From: Mytilus californianus
Lineage: Eukaryota; Mollusca; Bivalvia; Mytilida; Mytilidae
Length of the DNA: 64,000 nt
Assembly (NCBI RefSeq): GCF_021869535.1
Contig: NW_026262648.1
Coordinates: 1,860,001 to 1,924,000 of the forward strand
Direction of reading: 5' to 3'
Shown: piece after piece, positions 10,608 through 22,288 of the stretch
Layout of the letters: the number at the start of each line of letters is the position of its first letter
Numbering within the stretch: the first letter of the stretch is position 1
Notes under the pieces: generated by a model
What the model saw: only the letters and a program-made list of their open reading frames with translations
Database searches by the model: none
Told to the model about the DNA's origin: nothing
Translations under genes and position numbers: made by a program

Positions 10608-12790
10608 CCGCAAGTTAGTTTCCGGAGTTTAGATTCAGATTCAGAAACAGAATTTGAGAGGAAGCTTTTCCGTGAAAAACAAACAAAAAATGAAAATACG
10701 GAAAACGTACATAAACAAAATTATATGTATAGAGTTGAATCAGATGCTCCTCTGTTCAGTCCTGTAAGGCATTCCGATTATGACTATAAGATACAAGGGC
10801 ATCATGAAAACGTAAAACACATGCAAAAACAAAATAACAATGAGTTTATAATGTCGAAAAGATATGAATGGAGAAAGCCGGTTGGTAATGAGCGTAAATT
10901 ACCTACACTGTAAAACAATGAGCATTACGCAACCAAATGAAAATGTATCTTTTATACAAAAAGCATGAATTGAATGAGTTCAATATTTTGAAACGATATG
11001 ATTTAAGAAGATCGACTTGTTACAAACGCGAATTACCGATATTGTCAAACATTGAGCATTACACACCGAAACATTACAAACCAGATTATACAGTACAATG
11101 CATGACAATATACCTGGGGCAAGATACACCGAACAAAATTGAAACAATACTTTATACATTTCATGCGTATGAAACGATTTTCTGGATTTAACTTCACCAT
11201 GAACGCTAAAAGAAAGCCTAATATTTAAAAGCCAAGAGTGAATAAGAACGAAACAATTGAAGGACCAACGCAGGAGATACCTGTTTGTAGTCAGAACAAA
11301 AGATATCCAATGTCTCAATGTACACAAGGAAACCCATATAATTGTACACCATTCGGTCGTGACCCTCAAAAGTGTAAAACTTTTATGTTTTCAAATACTA
11401 GTACCCTATGTTTACAAACACTCCAATGATTAGTACTAGACAGGGAAATTATAATCCTTATATAGATACAAATGTTTATTTTGCACCTGGACGGAAACAA
11501 GACAGAATGGGTCGATGACATAGTTCACTTTCAACAAGTTTCCACATGGAATAAATAATGAGAAAGCACAGCAGATATCCATCCGAGTTCAATTGCATCA
11601 CCCTCAAACATCAATTAATGCTATTGTTTTTGCTAGTGAATTTGTTAGGTCCTTCTAGTTAAACATTAAAATCTAATGAGAAAGAAAACAAACTGAGCAC
11701 TTTCGCTTTACAAACTTTAAGTTTAAAAGAAGAGAATAGTAAGCCTGAAAATTTGATTATGAATGATATTTCAAAATAATAAAATGTAAAGCTTGAAAAA
11801 TTACTCAAGAAGGAAAATAGGGTAGCTGAAATCAGCCCCTAAAATGGTTGAGATAAATGTTCCAAATCAGGGTATATATGATATACAGACGCATTATGGT
11901 TAAACTAGAAGAATAAGATGCTATCACTATAATGAAAAAGGGCATGTACGGAACTGGTGTAAATATTTACAGCCACAATTTAATGACCATTGGAGCATTC
12001 AGGCACATATAAGGTCAGTTTGCAATTTAAACTAGGAAGCGAGTTCAAGGTCGGGAAGTCGGTCCAAACTGAAAAATGACCAGAGAAAATGACAACAGGT
12101 TAATTAACTGAAAAAGAAAAATGGGAACATCTTATTTACTGAAGTTAAAGCTGGTGTAGAGAGGTTAAATGCTATTGAAAATAACAGTGTTTCTGGACAA
12201 ATTAAACTAGAAAAAGATGAAAATGAAAAGAAGAATTAAGTTTATTCAAATAGAATATTTGGCTCAAGCTTTTATGTAGAAGCTGAAATTAAATGCGCAG
12301 AAGTGCAAGCTGTTAGTAGATGCAGGTTCTGTTTGTATTCTGTCAGCATACTTGTTTGCCAAAGTTAAAGAGAAATTTTCACTTTCAAAGACTTGCACTT
12401 CAGTTCATACAGTGGTCGGTACTGCCCCAAAAAATTACAAGAAAAATTGACCTGAAACTGAAAATTTGTAAACTCTGTTAGACCAATAGCTAATAGTTGC
12501 TCAAATTGATAACCTTTCATGTATCTATTGTATGAGAACTTTCTTGCCCAGCATGATGTAGAAATACATATAAAAAAGATGTACTAGTTAAGGTGAACAG
12601 ATACATTTTAAGAAGGAAGATAGTAAGGTTTGCGCCAAGGTTAGGCTAACATGTAAGTTTTCTATACCACAACTATAAACAAATTATGCAACTAAAGCAA
12701 ATGGACAAAGAAAAAATAGAGAAGTGTAGACAAAGTATGTATCACAGTAATGTGAGCAACATGACGTTAACCAAACAATAATTAATCAGA
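10608..12790 (+). pseudogene. Decayed LTR-retrotransposon gag-protease region
   Basis: A chain of short plus-strand open pieces broken by many stops and frameshifts. The first (10608-10913) is charged and Asn-rich, like a gag N-terminal region. At 11919-11960 a zinc-knuckle relic reads C-Y-H-Y-N-E-K-G-H-V-R-N-W-C; the second Cys of the C-x2-C-x4-H-x4-C pattern is a Tyr. At 12307-12345 a protease-like stretch reads K-L-L-V-D-A-G-S with I-L-S after it, matching the D-(T/S)-G of retropepsins. Order gag, knuckle, protease fits a Ty3/gypsy-type element. Reverse transcriptase and integrase are absent, and no LTRs were found. It cannot be functional. Confidence 0.65.
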
Positions 12791-13159
12791 CAGTAATGTG
12801 TGAGATTAATTGATTGTTGGTTACTTTATGTATAGTTTACATATTTGATCCACAGTTATCACATAATTGATTGGTAACATGACAACCTTACAGGGTAGGT
12901 TGAGTAAACAAACGGATACTTTTATTTTGTCACAGTCAATCAAGAGCCTATTAGGTAGGGGCAAATAATTTTCTTCACGAGCCCCCTTCCGTCTTTAATT
13001 GAATGATAGTGTGTTGGTGTTTATCAATGCTTAACCCATTTCTCTGACGTCATTCTATTGTTCTTACAGTGGATTATTTTTCAAGAATCCACTGACTACT
13101 TCGTTAACTTATTTTATAACTGTAAACTTTTAACTTACGATTTTTTATCCTCTCAAAAA

Positions 13160-13254
13160 CGAGTGGCATATGAAGGGTTCGAACTCGCGCGTATTTTCTT
13201 CATAATCAGTAGAGTCTTCAGTTTATGCATGATACCACTTTACCACGAGTGCTC
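13160..13254 (-). ncRNA. tRNA-like / SINE-head sequence
   Basis: On the minus strand a box A-like TGGTAAAGTGG is followed by box B GAGTTCGAACCC and, 20 bases on, a T run (TTTTT) that could end RNA polymerase III transcription. The ends do not form a good acceptor stem, so a tRNA-derived repeat or pseudogene is more likely than a working tRNA. Confidence 0.45.
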
Positions 13255-13597
13255 ACATAAATCATTATTTAAATAACACTCTTAAAGCGCACAACTGTCA
13301 ATACATGTCAATAAACTGTATTACTATCTCATAGATAATTCGCTTTTGTTATCTAACAAAATATATATACTATGTCTGGATTTGTTCATGTTCTTTTCAA
13401 ATTTATTTATATCACGTCAACATTGAACAGACTCTAATTTGAGTAAAGTGTGATATATAAGCTACGACCGTAAAACTACTTCTTTGACTGTAAAACCAGA
13501 AACAAAATCTTCGCCTTTACATGAAAATGAAGTATATAATACCTCTAAGATTAAAACTATTTTTATCGATAAAAAAATTACAATGAAAAAATTTAAT

Positions 13598-13672
13598 TCC
13601 GGATACAAGGTTCGAACTTTGCACTGTTAATATCACCGTTATGACATTCGTTACCAACGACTAGACGATCAC
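13598..13672 (-). ncRNA. tRNA-like sequence
   Basis: The minus strand has TAGTCGTTGGTAACGAATG resembling box A and AAGTTCGAACC resembling box B, at tRNA spacing (about 75 bases). Acceptor-stem pairing is poor. Probably a tRNA-derived relic. Confidence 0.4.
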
Positions 13673-14460
13673 AGCTATGAACAGCTTGATGGTAAGTTTA
13701 TGAAATCAAGATAATTATTCATTGTACATCCGTAGCAAGAGCAATTATGATGGGGATTCAGAATGCGTACCTCAGATAAAACTAGTTTATTTACCGGTGA
13801 ACGATATATGCCAAATGAAATTATAACGTTAAAATAATCGTAACTTAATGAAACGGAAACAGTTTACACAGATTTGAATATAATTGTTCAATTTAAATCG
13901 TAAGCACAATCGTAATTTTAACACTTTAGGAAAGCAACATGAATTTGAGCATTATGAAATGGCAGATTTATGGCATCTACCTTATCAATATTTTTTTGAC
14001 TAAGAACGGCTTAACGGTGTTTAGTCTTCAATTAACCAAAACATGTTGCTAAATATTATATATATAAATTTTGAAGGTTCTAAATTTTGGTAATTAAATT
14101 TTTTAACTTTTCAAAACAAGATAAATAAATTCTGTATATTAATATATGTCTTTTTGAATAAATTAAATATACCAAAATCTATTCAATATAAATAATTTGT
14201 AATGATTAAACATTAAATGAAATATGTATATACAAAACTAAAATCTGGTGTTAAAAAGGGGAGCTAACACCCCATTTAAGTTATCTTAAACTTATGTTAA
14301 CTTGTCAAATGTCTAATTATAGATGCGAACCGTGTGGATATAATCATTTCCAGCTATTATAGAATAAAAAAGACAAAATACTAAACTATTTTTATGAAAT
14401 ATCGTTGATTCATTGTCAAAACGTAAAACAGACAGTCGTTTTACTAGAAATGGGTTAAGC

Positions 14461-14566
14461 TAGAGAATTGATAATAAGCAGTGGATTCGGAAACGATAAT
14501 CAACTTGCGACTAAAGTCGCTCGTTGATTATCGTTTACGAATCCACTACTTCTTATCAATTCTCTA
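14461..14566. mobile_element. 106-bp near-perfect hairpin
   Basis: Arms of about 52 bases (TAGAGAATTGATAA...GCGACT and its inverted copy) pair with about five mismatches around a small AAAGT loop. No coding content. Confidence 0.85.
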
Positions 14567-14689
14567 CTACTTACAGCACTATTGGACAGTTTTTATAAGT
14601 GAAGACAGCAAAAAATCCGAGAAAGAACCACCGTCATTCGGCTGGAAAACTGGCAATTCTAATCAATTAAGATTAGAGTCGAACGCACC

Positions 14690-14779
14690 AGCCACTTGTA
14701 GGATTCGAACTCACAACCTAATTGTTGGCAGGCTAGTGATACATTATATGAACTACTTCGACCACTCAGCCACCTGAAC
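14690..14779 (-). ncRNA. tRNA-like (Ser/Leu-like) / SINE-head sequence
   Basis: The minus strand reads GGTGGCTGAGTGGTCGAAG, close to box A of long-variable-arm tRNAs, and GAGTTCGAATCC, a good box B, with extra bases between them as in tRNA-Ser or tRNA-Leu. Stems look imperfect; a tRNA-derived repeat is the likeliest reading. Confidence 0.5.
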
Positions 14780-17466
14780 CCTTTTCTCGTCTTTGAACAA
14801 GGTCATTTGGTGTAACTTCCCATTAAGATAAGATAATGTATACACCCAACACATTCAAACAGGCATCCCCTTTCGGCATGGATCACAGCTACTTAAATTA
14901 AATTGAAATGATTATTTTTTTGTAAATGATTTTTATTCATTTAACAACATCTATCCAAGCATAATCAACACTAAAAGTCTGTATCCTGAAAAGTTTTCCA
15001 GTTTTCGTCAGTGGGACATATATAGACAATTGCTGTCAATGTCACTCTTCTGTTTTGTTTTGTCATTTTATCAATTATTTCATTTTTTTGTTGTTTTTTT
15101 TTTGTATTTTCTTTATGTTTTTTGTTTTTGTTTTTGTTTTTGTTTTGTTTGGGTTTGTTTTTTTGAGAAGGGGCATTATCAGAAGATTCAGACGATTAAA
15201 TGTTTTAGAAGGCATCTGTCTTTCTATATTCTTCTAGTGTACTTTAGATTTAATTTGATGTTTTGTTCAAATGCATTATCAATTCATTTTTATAGACGTT
15301 CTTCATGAATATTTTTTTAAACATTTGTTGGTTATTTGTTTTACACGACTCATTCAAAATATGCTTCGGTCAAGGTTTTTACACCCCATTAAAACAAAAA
15401 AAAAGACGCATGCAATTCTTACTTTTATTTTGATAACCAGATCGTTATTTAAGTCGATGACATTTTTTTCAGGAGAGAACATTTTTTTTTTAGGCATAAC
15501 AAAGTTCTACAAATCAAGTCATAAAGGAAAGTATCTATTAATCTATTCATCACATTTATTCTAGTAATTTAAACGCAATCACGATGTTTTCCGTCCTGAA
15601 AAGGCATTCCGATAGACATTATTCGGAAAATACGATATGTTTCCAACAACAAATACACCGAAGAAGATATTATCAAAATGTTGGACTGTTTAAAATCCGT
15701 GCAGTGTCATATAACTACAATTCATAATATATTTAGGAGTTTCATTCGGGTAAGTATACATATGAAATAATAATCCCCAAAAGGATAAAAGATAACAAAT
15801 TACTACTAAAACAAATGTAAATTTTGGTTAGTAATAGCTCAGATCTTTTAAGTGCAAATCCAGAAAACGTAATGGTGGGCGTTTAAAAAAAATATGTTAC
15901 TAGTAATTAAATTTAGTCATGAACAAAGATAAAGTGATGCACGTTAATTAAAAACAAAAATACTGAACTCCAAGGCAAATTCAAAAAAGGGGAGCCCATA
16001 AAAAACTGACAAAATCAAACGCTATAAACCAACGAAACAAGTGAAAAACAGCTGCCATATTCCTACTTGGTACAGGCATTTTTCGAAGAAAATAGTGTGC
16101 TAAACCTGGTCTAATAGCTAAATAAACCTCCAACTTGAATGACAATTGTTTATAGTTCCGTTATATTGACATCATGATTTGGTGAGCAACCCAAACAGAC
16201 ATAATGGGTTAATGTGATAATAATTGGGATCCAGCAGCTTAAACTGTGTAAACATACATCAGACATACAACACAACTGACTCACAAATTTAAACAAAAAT
16301 ACAAATAAATCTTAAAACACGCCATCAAAAAAGGTGAAGATAGTAAAGGTTTCCAAAAAGTGCAGCTAATTGGCATTTGTTATGATACAAATAAGAGGCT
16401 TGTAAACAATAAAACTGACTTAAACTGCCACTTTTCTGCAAGAAATCCAACAAAGAATGAAGTCAATTTTTCGTTTTATCAATTTCCTGATTCGAAAAAG
16501 GTTTAGTTTTTGTAATTTTGGACTTTCAAAGAGGTAGGGTAATTTGTTTTTGTATTTCGTTCACTCATATGTTAACAAATTAGAAACTTGCTAAACCACA
16601 CTGGAGTTCGAATATTAATGAGCCTAAACATTATTTACAAAAATTATCAACAATTTTACATATTTCCATACGATACGATAGCTATTCAGCTCTACATTAT
16701 GATCCTTAATAGTATTGATTTCGAAGACAATAATGCCAAATTTTACATACTTTTTGTAAAAGTTGTCTACAATAAATCGTTTAGGTAGGTTCAGCACAGT
16801 CGGTCGACTAAGATAAAAATCGCAGCAGGCCAAATACGAACCCTTCAAAGAGTTGTTGCAATGGATCTTTATAGTTCAGAGAGTGTGATACTTTCCCTAC
16901 ATGAGGCCTTTTACGTCAGGACCCAATACTGACCTGTCGTGGTTACGTATGTGAACACCCTGCACAGTCATAAGAAAGCCTCTTACGGGTTATTGAGATT
17001 TGAAATGATTTATGTATACTTATTTGATATAAATTCTCTGAAATAATCCCAAGGAAAAACCTCAAGATGTTTTCTAGCTTGTTAAGTTAAGTTACATCCT
17101 TTAGAGTGAATTTTTATATTTACATTAAAAAGTTTGCAGTTGTAGCAGTTGGAATTATACGCCAAAGACCTGTCTATTACATGTAGTGAAATACATCGTC
17201 ATATAATGTTTTTTTTTGGTAAGATCATGTTCAAATTATACTCGAATTATTTCACTACAATTTACATACCTTTTGAATTAGCTAGAAAATAAGTTCACCT
17301 GTGTTAAATAATCATATTAATAATGTATCCTGTTTTTCTACAGTTTTATACAAACGTTCCTGTTCGATGACTGGGTCCGTCTATTACGTAACAAATGTAT
17401 ACAGTGTAACTGGTATTAACTGAACTTTGTGGACATAAACATGGAATACAGGGATTTTAATTAAAG
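14780..17466. other. No gene recognised
   Basis: AT-rich. The T-rich stretch at 15060-15165 includes a TTTTTG-type repeat (about 15118-15150) that creates false hydrophobic open frames. No splice-bounded exon was seen. Confidence 0.5.
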
Positions 17467-17638
17467 AATCAAGTTTAAGCCAAAGCATAACAAACAAATA
17501 ATTTATGTGGAAATTAGCGGCCACAGTTCACTTCGAATGATGAGATCTGACATGATAGCAGAATGCCGACGTAATAGATTTAATGGACAAGTCTGTGCAC
17601 CATTGGTGACAATGGATGCTCAAGTTCCTCCAGGTTAA
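17467..17638 (+). CDS. Exon-like open stretch, unknown
   Basis: After a possible acceptor (AAAG) an open frame of 56 codons runs to TAA. Its codons look protein-like (V-E-I-S-G-H-S-S-L-R, then C-R-R-N-R-F-N-G-Q-V-C). There is no start codon at its head, so it would be a last exon, or an exon with donor GTTAAA at 17634. No partner exon was found and I do not recognise it. Confidence 0.3.
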
Positions 17639-17654
17639 ATACTAAAGAGAACGA

Positions 17655-17887
17655 GGGCCATGATCCCTAGATACGTCGGGTCATATTCGCATCACCTCCT
17701 GGTTTCAGGGGAGTGAAGATTAACAATTTCTAGATCATAAAACAGTTAAGCTCGAACTGGTACCAATTCAGAACCGGCCACTCGTGGTATGTACATGAGA
17801 TGGTCTTAACAGAACTTCCTGCGGTACCGCAGGAAAGTGAAAACCTAATATGATCCGACGTACAATACAGGAAAGGATCATAACCCC
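17655..17887. mobile_element. About 233-bp inverted-repeat element with a 20-bp perfect palindrome
   Basis: Left AGGGCCATGATCC...CGTCGGGTCATATT and right AATATGATCCGACG...GGATCATAACCCC are inverted copies with unequal spacers. Inside, 17816-17835 (TTCCTGCGGTACCGCAGGAA) is a perfect palindrome. No coding content. Confidence 0.6.
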
Positions 17888-18616
17888 TTAATCTTGCCAG
17901 ATCCCGACATACGTTTTTGACTGTGACAAAACATGTTATTACAATATAATGAACAAATTAAAATCAAGTAATCAAGATAAATGCTGATCTTTAACAAAGG
18001 AAAATTTAAAGTTTAATGCAGTTCTGGCGGACAAACTAATAACGCATATTGATAGTTCCATTTCCACTCTGCTGGTATCTGAATATCTCGGTAACAGTTA
18101 AAACCACTCACTAAAATTAACATTAACATATATAGTTCTCGAAAGTATGATTCAAGAACCAAATCCATCGGCTTTGTTTGTCCTCTCTATCTAGTCCAAT
18201 AACATTATAGATCCGGCTTTTTCTGGTCATCCTGAAAAATTAATAAAACAGCAGCAGACAAAAGAAATTGTTATTAGATGGTAGATTGCAAGGGGAGGTG
18301 GGTGGGCTTTTGAACTTTCAAATATCTACAAGAGTGGCTAGTTCAATGTAAGGCTGAAGAGTCACGTGACGTTGATTAGCGGGAAACAAGATACGGATCC
18401 GAATGATGCATTAATCAATTCTCTTTCATTAAATTGGTCTATCTTATAAATGAGAAAAACCGTATTAAAGTGGGCAAAAAAGAGTCTCCTGCTATATCGA
18501 ATACATTTTGGATTTCAAATTATTGTTCAAATTTCTAGCCAGGGGAAATAGCTGTTGTTAAAAACAGTTCCTAAATTGATGAAATGCAATAGATAGATAC
18601 AAAAAAATAGGTCTAG
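17888..18616. other. No gene recognised
   Basis: AT-rich sequence with no supported gene or repeat. Confidence 0.5.
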
Positions 18617-18905
18617 GTTAGTTACGACTTAGTCGAGTATGGTTCAGACTAGGTCGAGTATGGTTCATACTAGGTTGAGCATGGTTCAGACTTGGTCGGG
18701 AATGGTTAAGACTACGGCGAGTATAGTTCAGACGCGTATAAAATGGTTAAGTACTGGTCGAGTTAAGGTCGAGTACAAGTTCAGACTGTTAAGTGTGGTT
18801 CAGACTACAGTCGAGTAATATCAAGTAAATGTAAATTTCGGACCAATTCAGACTGGTCAAATACAAATAATTACAGTCGAGTACAAATGTAGGTCATTTC
18901 AGACT
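18617..18905. repeat. Minisatellite, about 21-22 bp period, degenerate
   Basis: At least five units of the type GTCGAGTATGGTTCAGACTA occur in a row from 18617 to about 18735. More diverged units (GTCGAGTACAA, TTCAGACT) continue to about 18905. Confidence 0.85.
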
Positions 18906-19789
18906 TTTACTGGTTTGTAGTGGTGTCCGTGTAACACCCATTATTGAACTGTTTTTCTATATTTCTGCTGGGGGGCAAAGTCGTACAATATATTGTTTCG
19001 GTAAAAAAGTCCCTGGATCTATTGATAGGTGTAAATCTTTTCATAGCATTGTCAATTAATGTTATTTAATCTTTCATATAATTATATATTTACTTTTGAA
19101 TATGATTAGAGATTAATTTGTCCTTTCATTGTCATGTTTAAAATTGCCCATGTTGAACATTCATATCAGCTGGATGTCTGCATGCGAAACACCAACAGAT
19201 GTGTTGCGTAGCAAAATTTGACGTAAGCTTTTGAAAAGATAGAAATCTATACCTATTTGAATTCTTACTTCTTTGTTCGTATTGCAAAGGGCCCACGTGG
19301 TTTAGGCATTTAAACATTTTTTTTATATTACATATATATTAGTTTCTATTTTTCTCCTGAAGGGTTAGAATGGTTGCACTGTATAAGCAAACAACAGTTA
19401 ATATGTGCATGATTATGCTATATCACTTATATCTAAACGGCTTAAGTCAAACTGAAAACATATTATTTTTGTGAATACGGGTTTTAAAAATCTCTTTCGG
19501 ACACTTTCAAGGGTAAATATTAGGAAAATATAAAAACTATAAAGCATTAGGATACATTATCCTCAACAAAATAGAACGTATATGCAAGTCATTATTGAGA
19601 TCACTTTCTCCGTCACCTCTCTACACGTTTAACAAAAATGATTACAGGGAGTTAATGGATGTGCACATTGTCCATTTCAATCAGTTTTACGTTTCTATTC
19701 AGAATGCCTTTACCAATAATGTATTTAGTTTGGATGTATTTTGTTACACATATAGCTCAGTTGAATAACACTACTCATAACTTGTTCAT

Positions 19790-20500
19790 ACCTAGTTTTA
19801 TAGGGTTGTTCAATGCTGCTTTAAATAGATGTCTATTCAATAGAGTACGTCAAGTTCTAAGAAATTAAATCAAAACCGAAGAGACTTCTGACGCGCAAAT
19901 ACTTTTGTTGCGGACTCAAACCATTTCATTTAGATTGAAACCCTCTCCATTTGTAGCATGTATATTGTAAAACCTTTGCACTTCAAAGGCTAGTACATGT
20001 ATTAGATAAGACTAACAATAGCAAAGTGAAAAAAAAAAAATGGAAAAAAAATACTGACTTGGTTTTGGAGATATCATTTTTCTATTTCGAGTTAATCATA
20101 TCATTTAAATTCATAAACACAATTTGATTTTTATAGCTCACCGTATTTCTTTTGACATAAAATTTTGCATCTTATATGTTACATTTCTGCAAGCAATTAA
20201 TGTGTATATATAATATCAATCTTTGTTTTCAATTTTGTTTAGTTATTCCAGGGCCACAAGAAAAATGTTCTACGCTAATTTTGTTATCAAAATTACATTT
20301 TTCTCGTAGAAATTCATACATTTGAATAGCGACTCTTAAGAACGAAAGTAATGATCCAATGTATTTCATCTCTGATCGTAAACGGAAAATATGATGTTAT
20401 TTAGTTAGTGAAATATTACAAAAAAAGGATTATTAATTCATCCCCATTTCGTAAGTGCTAGATTGACAAGCTGTATATAAATGGAGAAACTAATTCCGGT
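19790..20500 (+). repeat. Uninterrupted copy of a repeat found split at 36.2-36.6 and 41.5-41.8 kb
   Basis: Blocks such as AATAGAGTACGTCAAG, GTGTATATATAATA, GAATGATCCAAT-like and CATCCCCATTTCGTAAGTG occur here in one run of about 700 bases. The same blocks occur at 36190-36620 and then, 4.9 kb later, at 41540-41770. Confidence 0.7.
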
Positions 20501-21409
20501 CGATCGTCCGGTGCATCGCCATTTTCAACGTTATAAGATAATTGCAGGTTTCGACAATGTTTATGTATTGATAAAGTTTCCCAACCTGACTCAGCTTGAC
20601 ATAATTATGAATAGATAAACATTAGTAAACTTGTCACTATTCTCGATGCTTCCATTTGTAGTTTTTTAAGCTGTCTGAATAGAAAATACCACATATGATT
20701 TCACAAGTGTATTAAAATTTCAATTGAAATTGAAATTTTATTCGTACTCCTTAATGTTTGTTAGCATTGTTTTTAAATATTAGCAATTTGGTTGTATTTT
20801 ATTACCTCTGGTTTTTTTTCTGGATTAAACGACATTAACTTTTTTTAAGACCATTTATTTAGATCGCATAAGCCCTGATATATTACTGTTTTGATAATTG
20901 ATATTTAAGTCAGTATAATTTTCATTATGACGAGACAAAGAAACCCTTAAAAATAATATATAATAAAAACTATATAATTATGTGGGTTGAACATTTGTGT
21001 AATACCTTGCTAGATTGATGCATACAGGTGTAACAAAACAAAAGTAAGTCAGTCTAACTACATTTAGGATTCATTTTCAGATCATTATTCCCATTATACA
21101 CTCATTATAGTATCATAAGGATGTATTTAGGAGGGAATAAAAAGTTCTAATAAAAAGTAGTTTCTCAAACCATTTTGAAAATACGGAGAACTTTTTTTCG
21201 TTGATTATTTAAATATACTCGATTGCTGTAACTGGTGAATTATATCAAATTTCTAATAAAATGAACATTTATAAGTAAAGGCATTCTGAATAGAAACGTA
21301 ATACTGATTGGAATGTACAATGTGTACATCCGTTAACTCCCTGTTATCATTTTTGTTAAACGTGTAGAGAGGTGACGGAGAAAGTGATCTCAATAATGAC
21401 ATGCATTAA

Positions 21410-21911
21410 CCCTGTATACCAACATTCCCCATGTGAAATTATAAAATTGTTTTGAATAAACATTGAATGACAAAATTTCTTCTTATGTGACGTTTACATT
21501 TTCTGACGTCAGACACGCGAAGCAATGAATGTGGTTTTTAATTTGATAGATGCTTTTGTTCTTTTTTGTAAATAATTGTTTGTTTTGATATTGTAACACA
21601 GTGATGACTGCTGTACCCATATTTTGACTATTTTATTTATAATGTCTGTTTTGTTCACGCATCGTTGTAAATATAACGGAATTGATATAATTCTATGCGA
21701 CTGTCGTACAAGTGAGAGCTAGGTTTAGCGCTATAAAACCAGGTTCAATCCACTATTTTCTACATTTGAAAATGCCTGTACCAAGTCAGGAATATGACAG
21801 TTGTTGTCCATTCGTTTGATGTGTTTTGTCATTTGATTTTGCCATGTGATTAGGGACTTTCCGATTGAATTTTCCTCGGAGTTCAGTATTTTTGTGATTT
21901 TACTTTTTGCA
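21410..21911 (+). repeat. About 500-bp dispersed repeat nested in the inverted-repeat arm
   Basis: The left arm of the surrounding element continues without interruption where this segment sits in the right arm, so it is an insertion. Its 3' part (21683-21910) aligns with 9811-10030. The join has TGCA on both sides. Confidence 0.75.
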
Positions 21912-22288
21912 TATACGTTCTGTTTTGTTGACGATAATGTATCCTAATGCTTTATAGTTTTTGTATTTTCCTAATATTTACCCTTGAAAGTGTCAGAAAG
22001 AGGTTTTTAAAACTCATATTCACAAAAATAATGTGTTTTCATTTTGACTTAAGCCGTTTAAGATATAAGTTTTATAGCATAATCATGTATATATTAACTG
22101 TTGTTTGCTTTTAACATGTATAAAGTGCAGCCATTCTAACCCTTTAGGAGAAGAATAAAGACCAATATATATGTAATTCAAAAAAATATTTAAATGCCAA
22201 AGACACGTGGGCCCTTTGCAATACGAACAAAGATGTAAGAATTCAAATAGGTATATATTTCTTTCTTTTCAAAAGCTTACGTCAAAGG

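Larger units (their letters stand above)
13029..14460. repeat. 15-bp exact inverted repeats flanking 1.4 kb
   Basis: GCTTAACCCATTTCT at 13029-13043 has its exact inverted copy at 14446-14460. The segment between holds two tRNA-like sequences and otherwise AT-rich DNA. The right copy abuts the 106-bp hairpin. It could be the ends of a non-autonomous element or a chance pairing of related insertions. Confidence 0.45.
19217..22288. mobile_element. 3.1-kb inverted-repeat element with nested insertion
   Basis: The left arm (about 19217-19705) is the inverted copy of two right-arm blocks, 21270-21409 and 21912-22288. Shared blocks include TTTGACGTAAGCTTTTGAAAAG, split by me as TTTGACGTAAGC and TTTTGAAAAG, plus GGATACATTATC and GACGGAGAAAGTGATCTC. 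The right arm is interrupted by a 500-bp repeat. The loop (19706-21269) contains a segment related to 36190-36620 and 41540-41770. No transposase was seen. Confidence 0.7.

Noticed and set aside
13160..14779. Functional tRNA genes
   Set aside because: Box A and box B are present but acceptor stems do not pair well, so tRNA-derived repeats fit better.
15030..15308. Hydrophobic 92-codon plus-strand frame
   Set aside because: It is made by T-rich low-complexity sequence that reads as Phe and Val.
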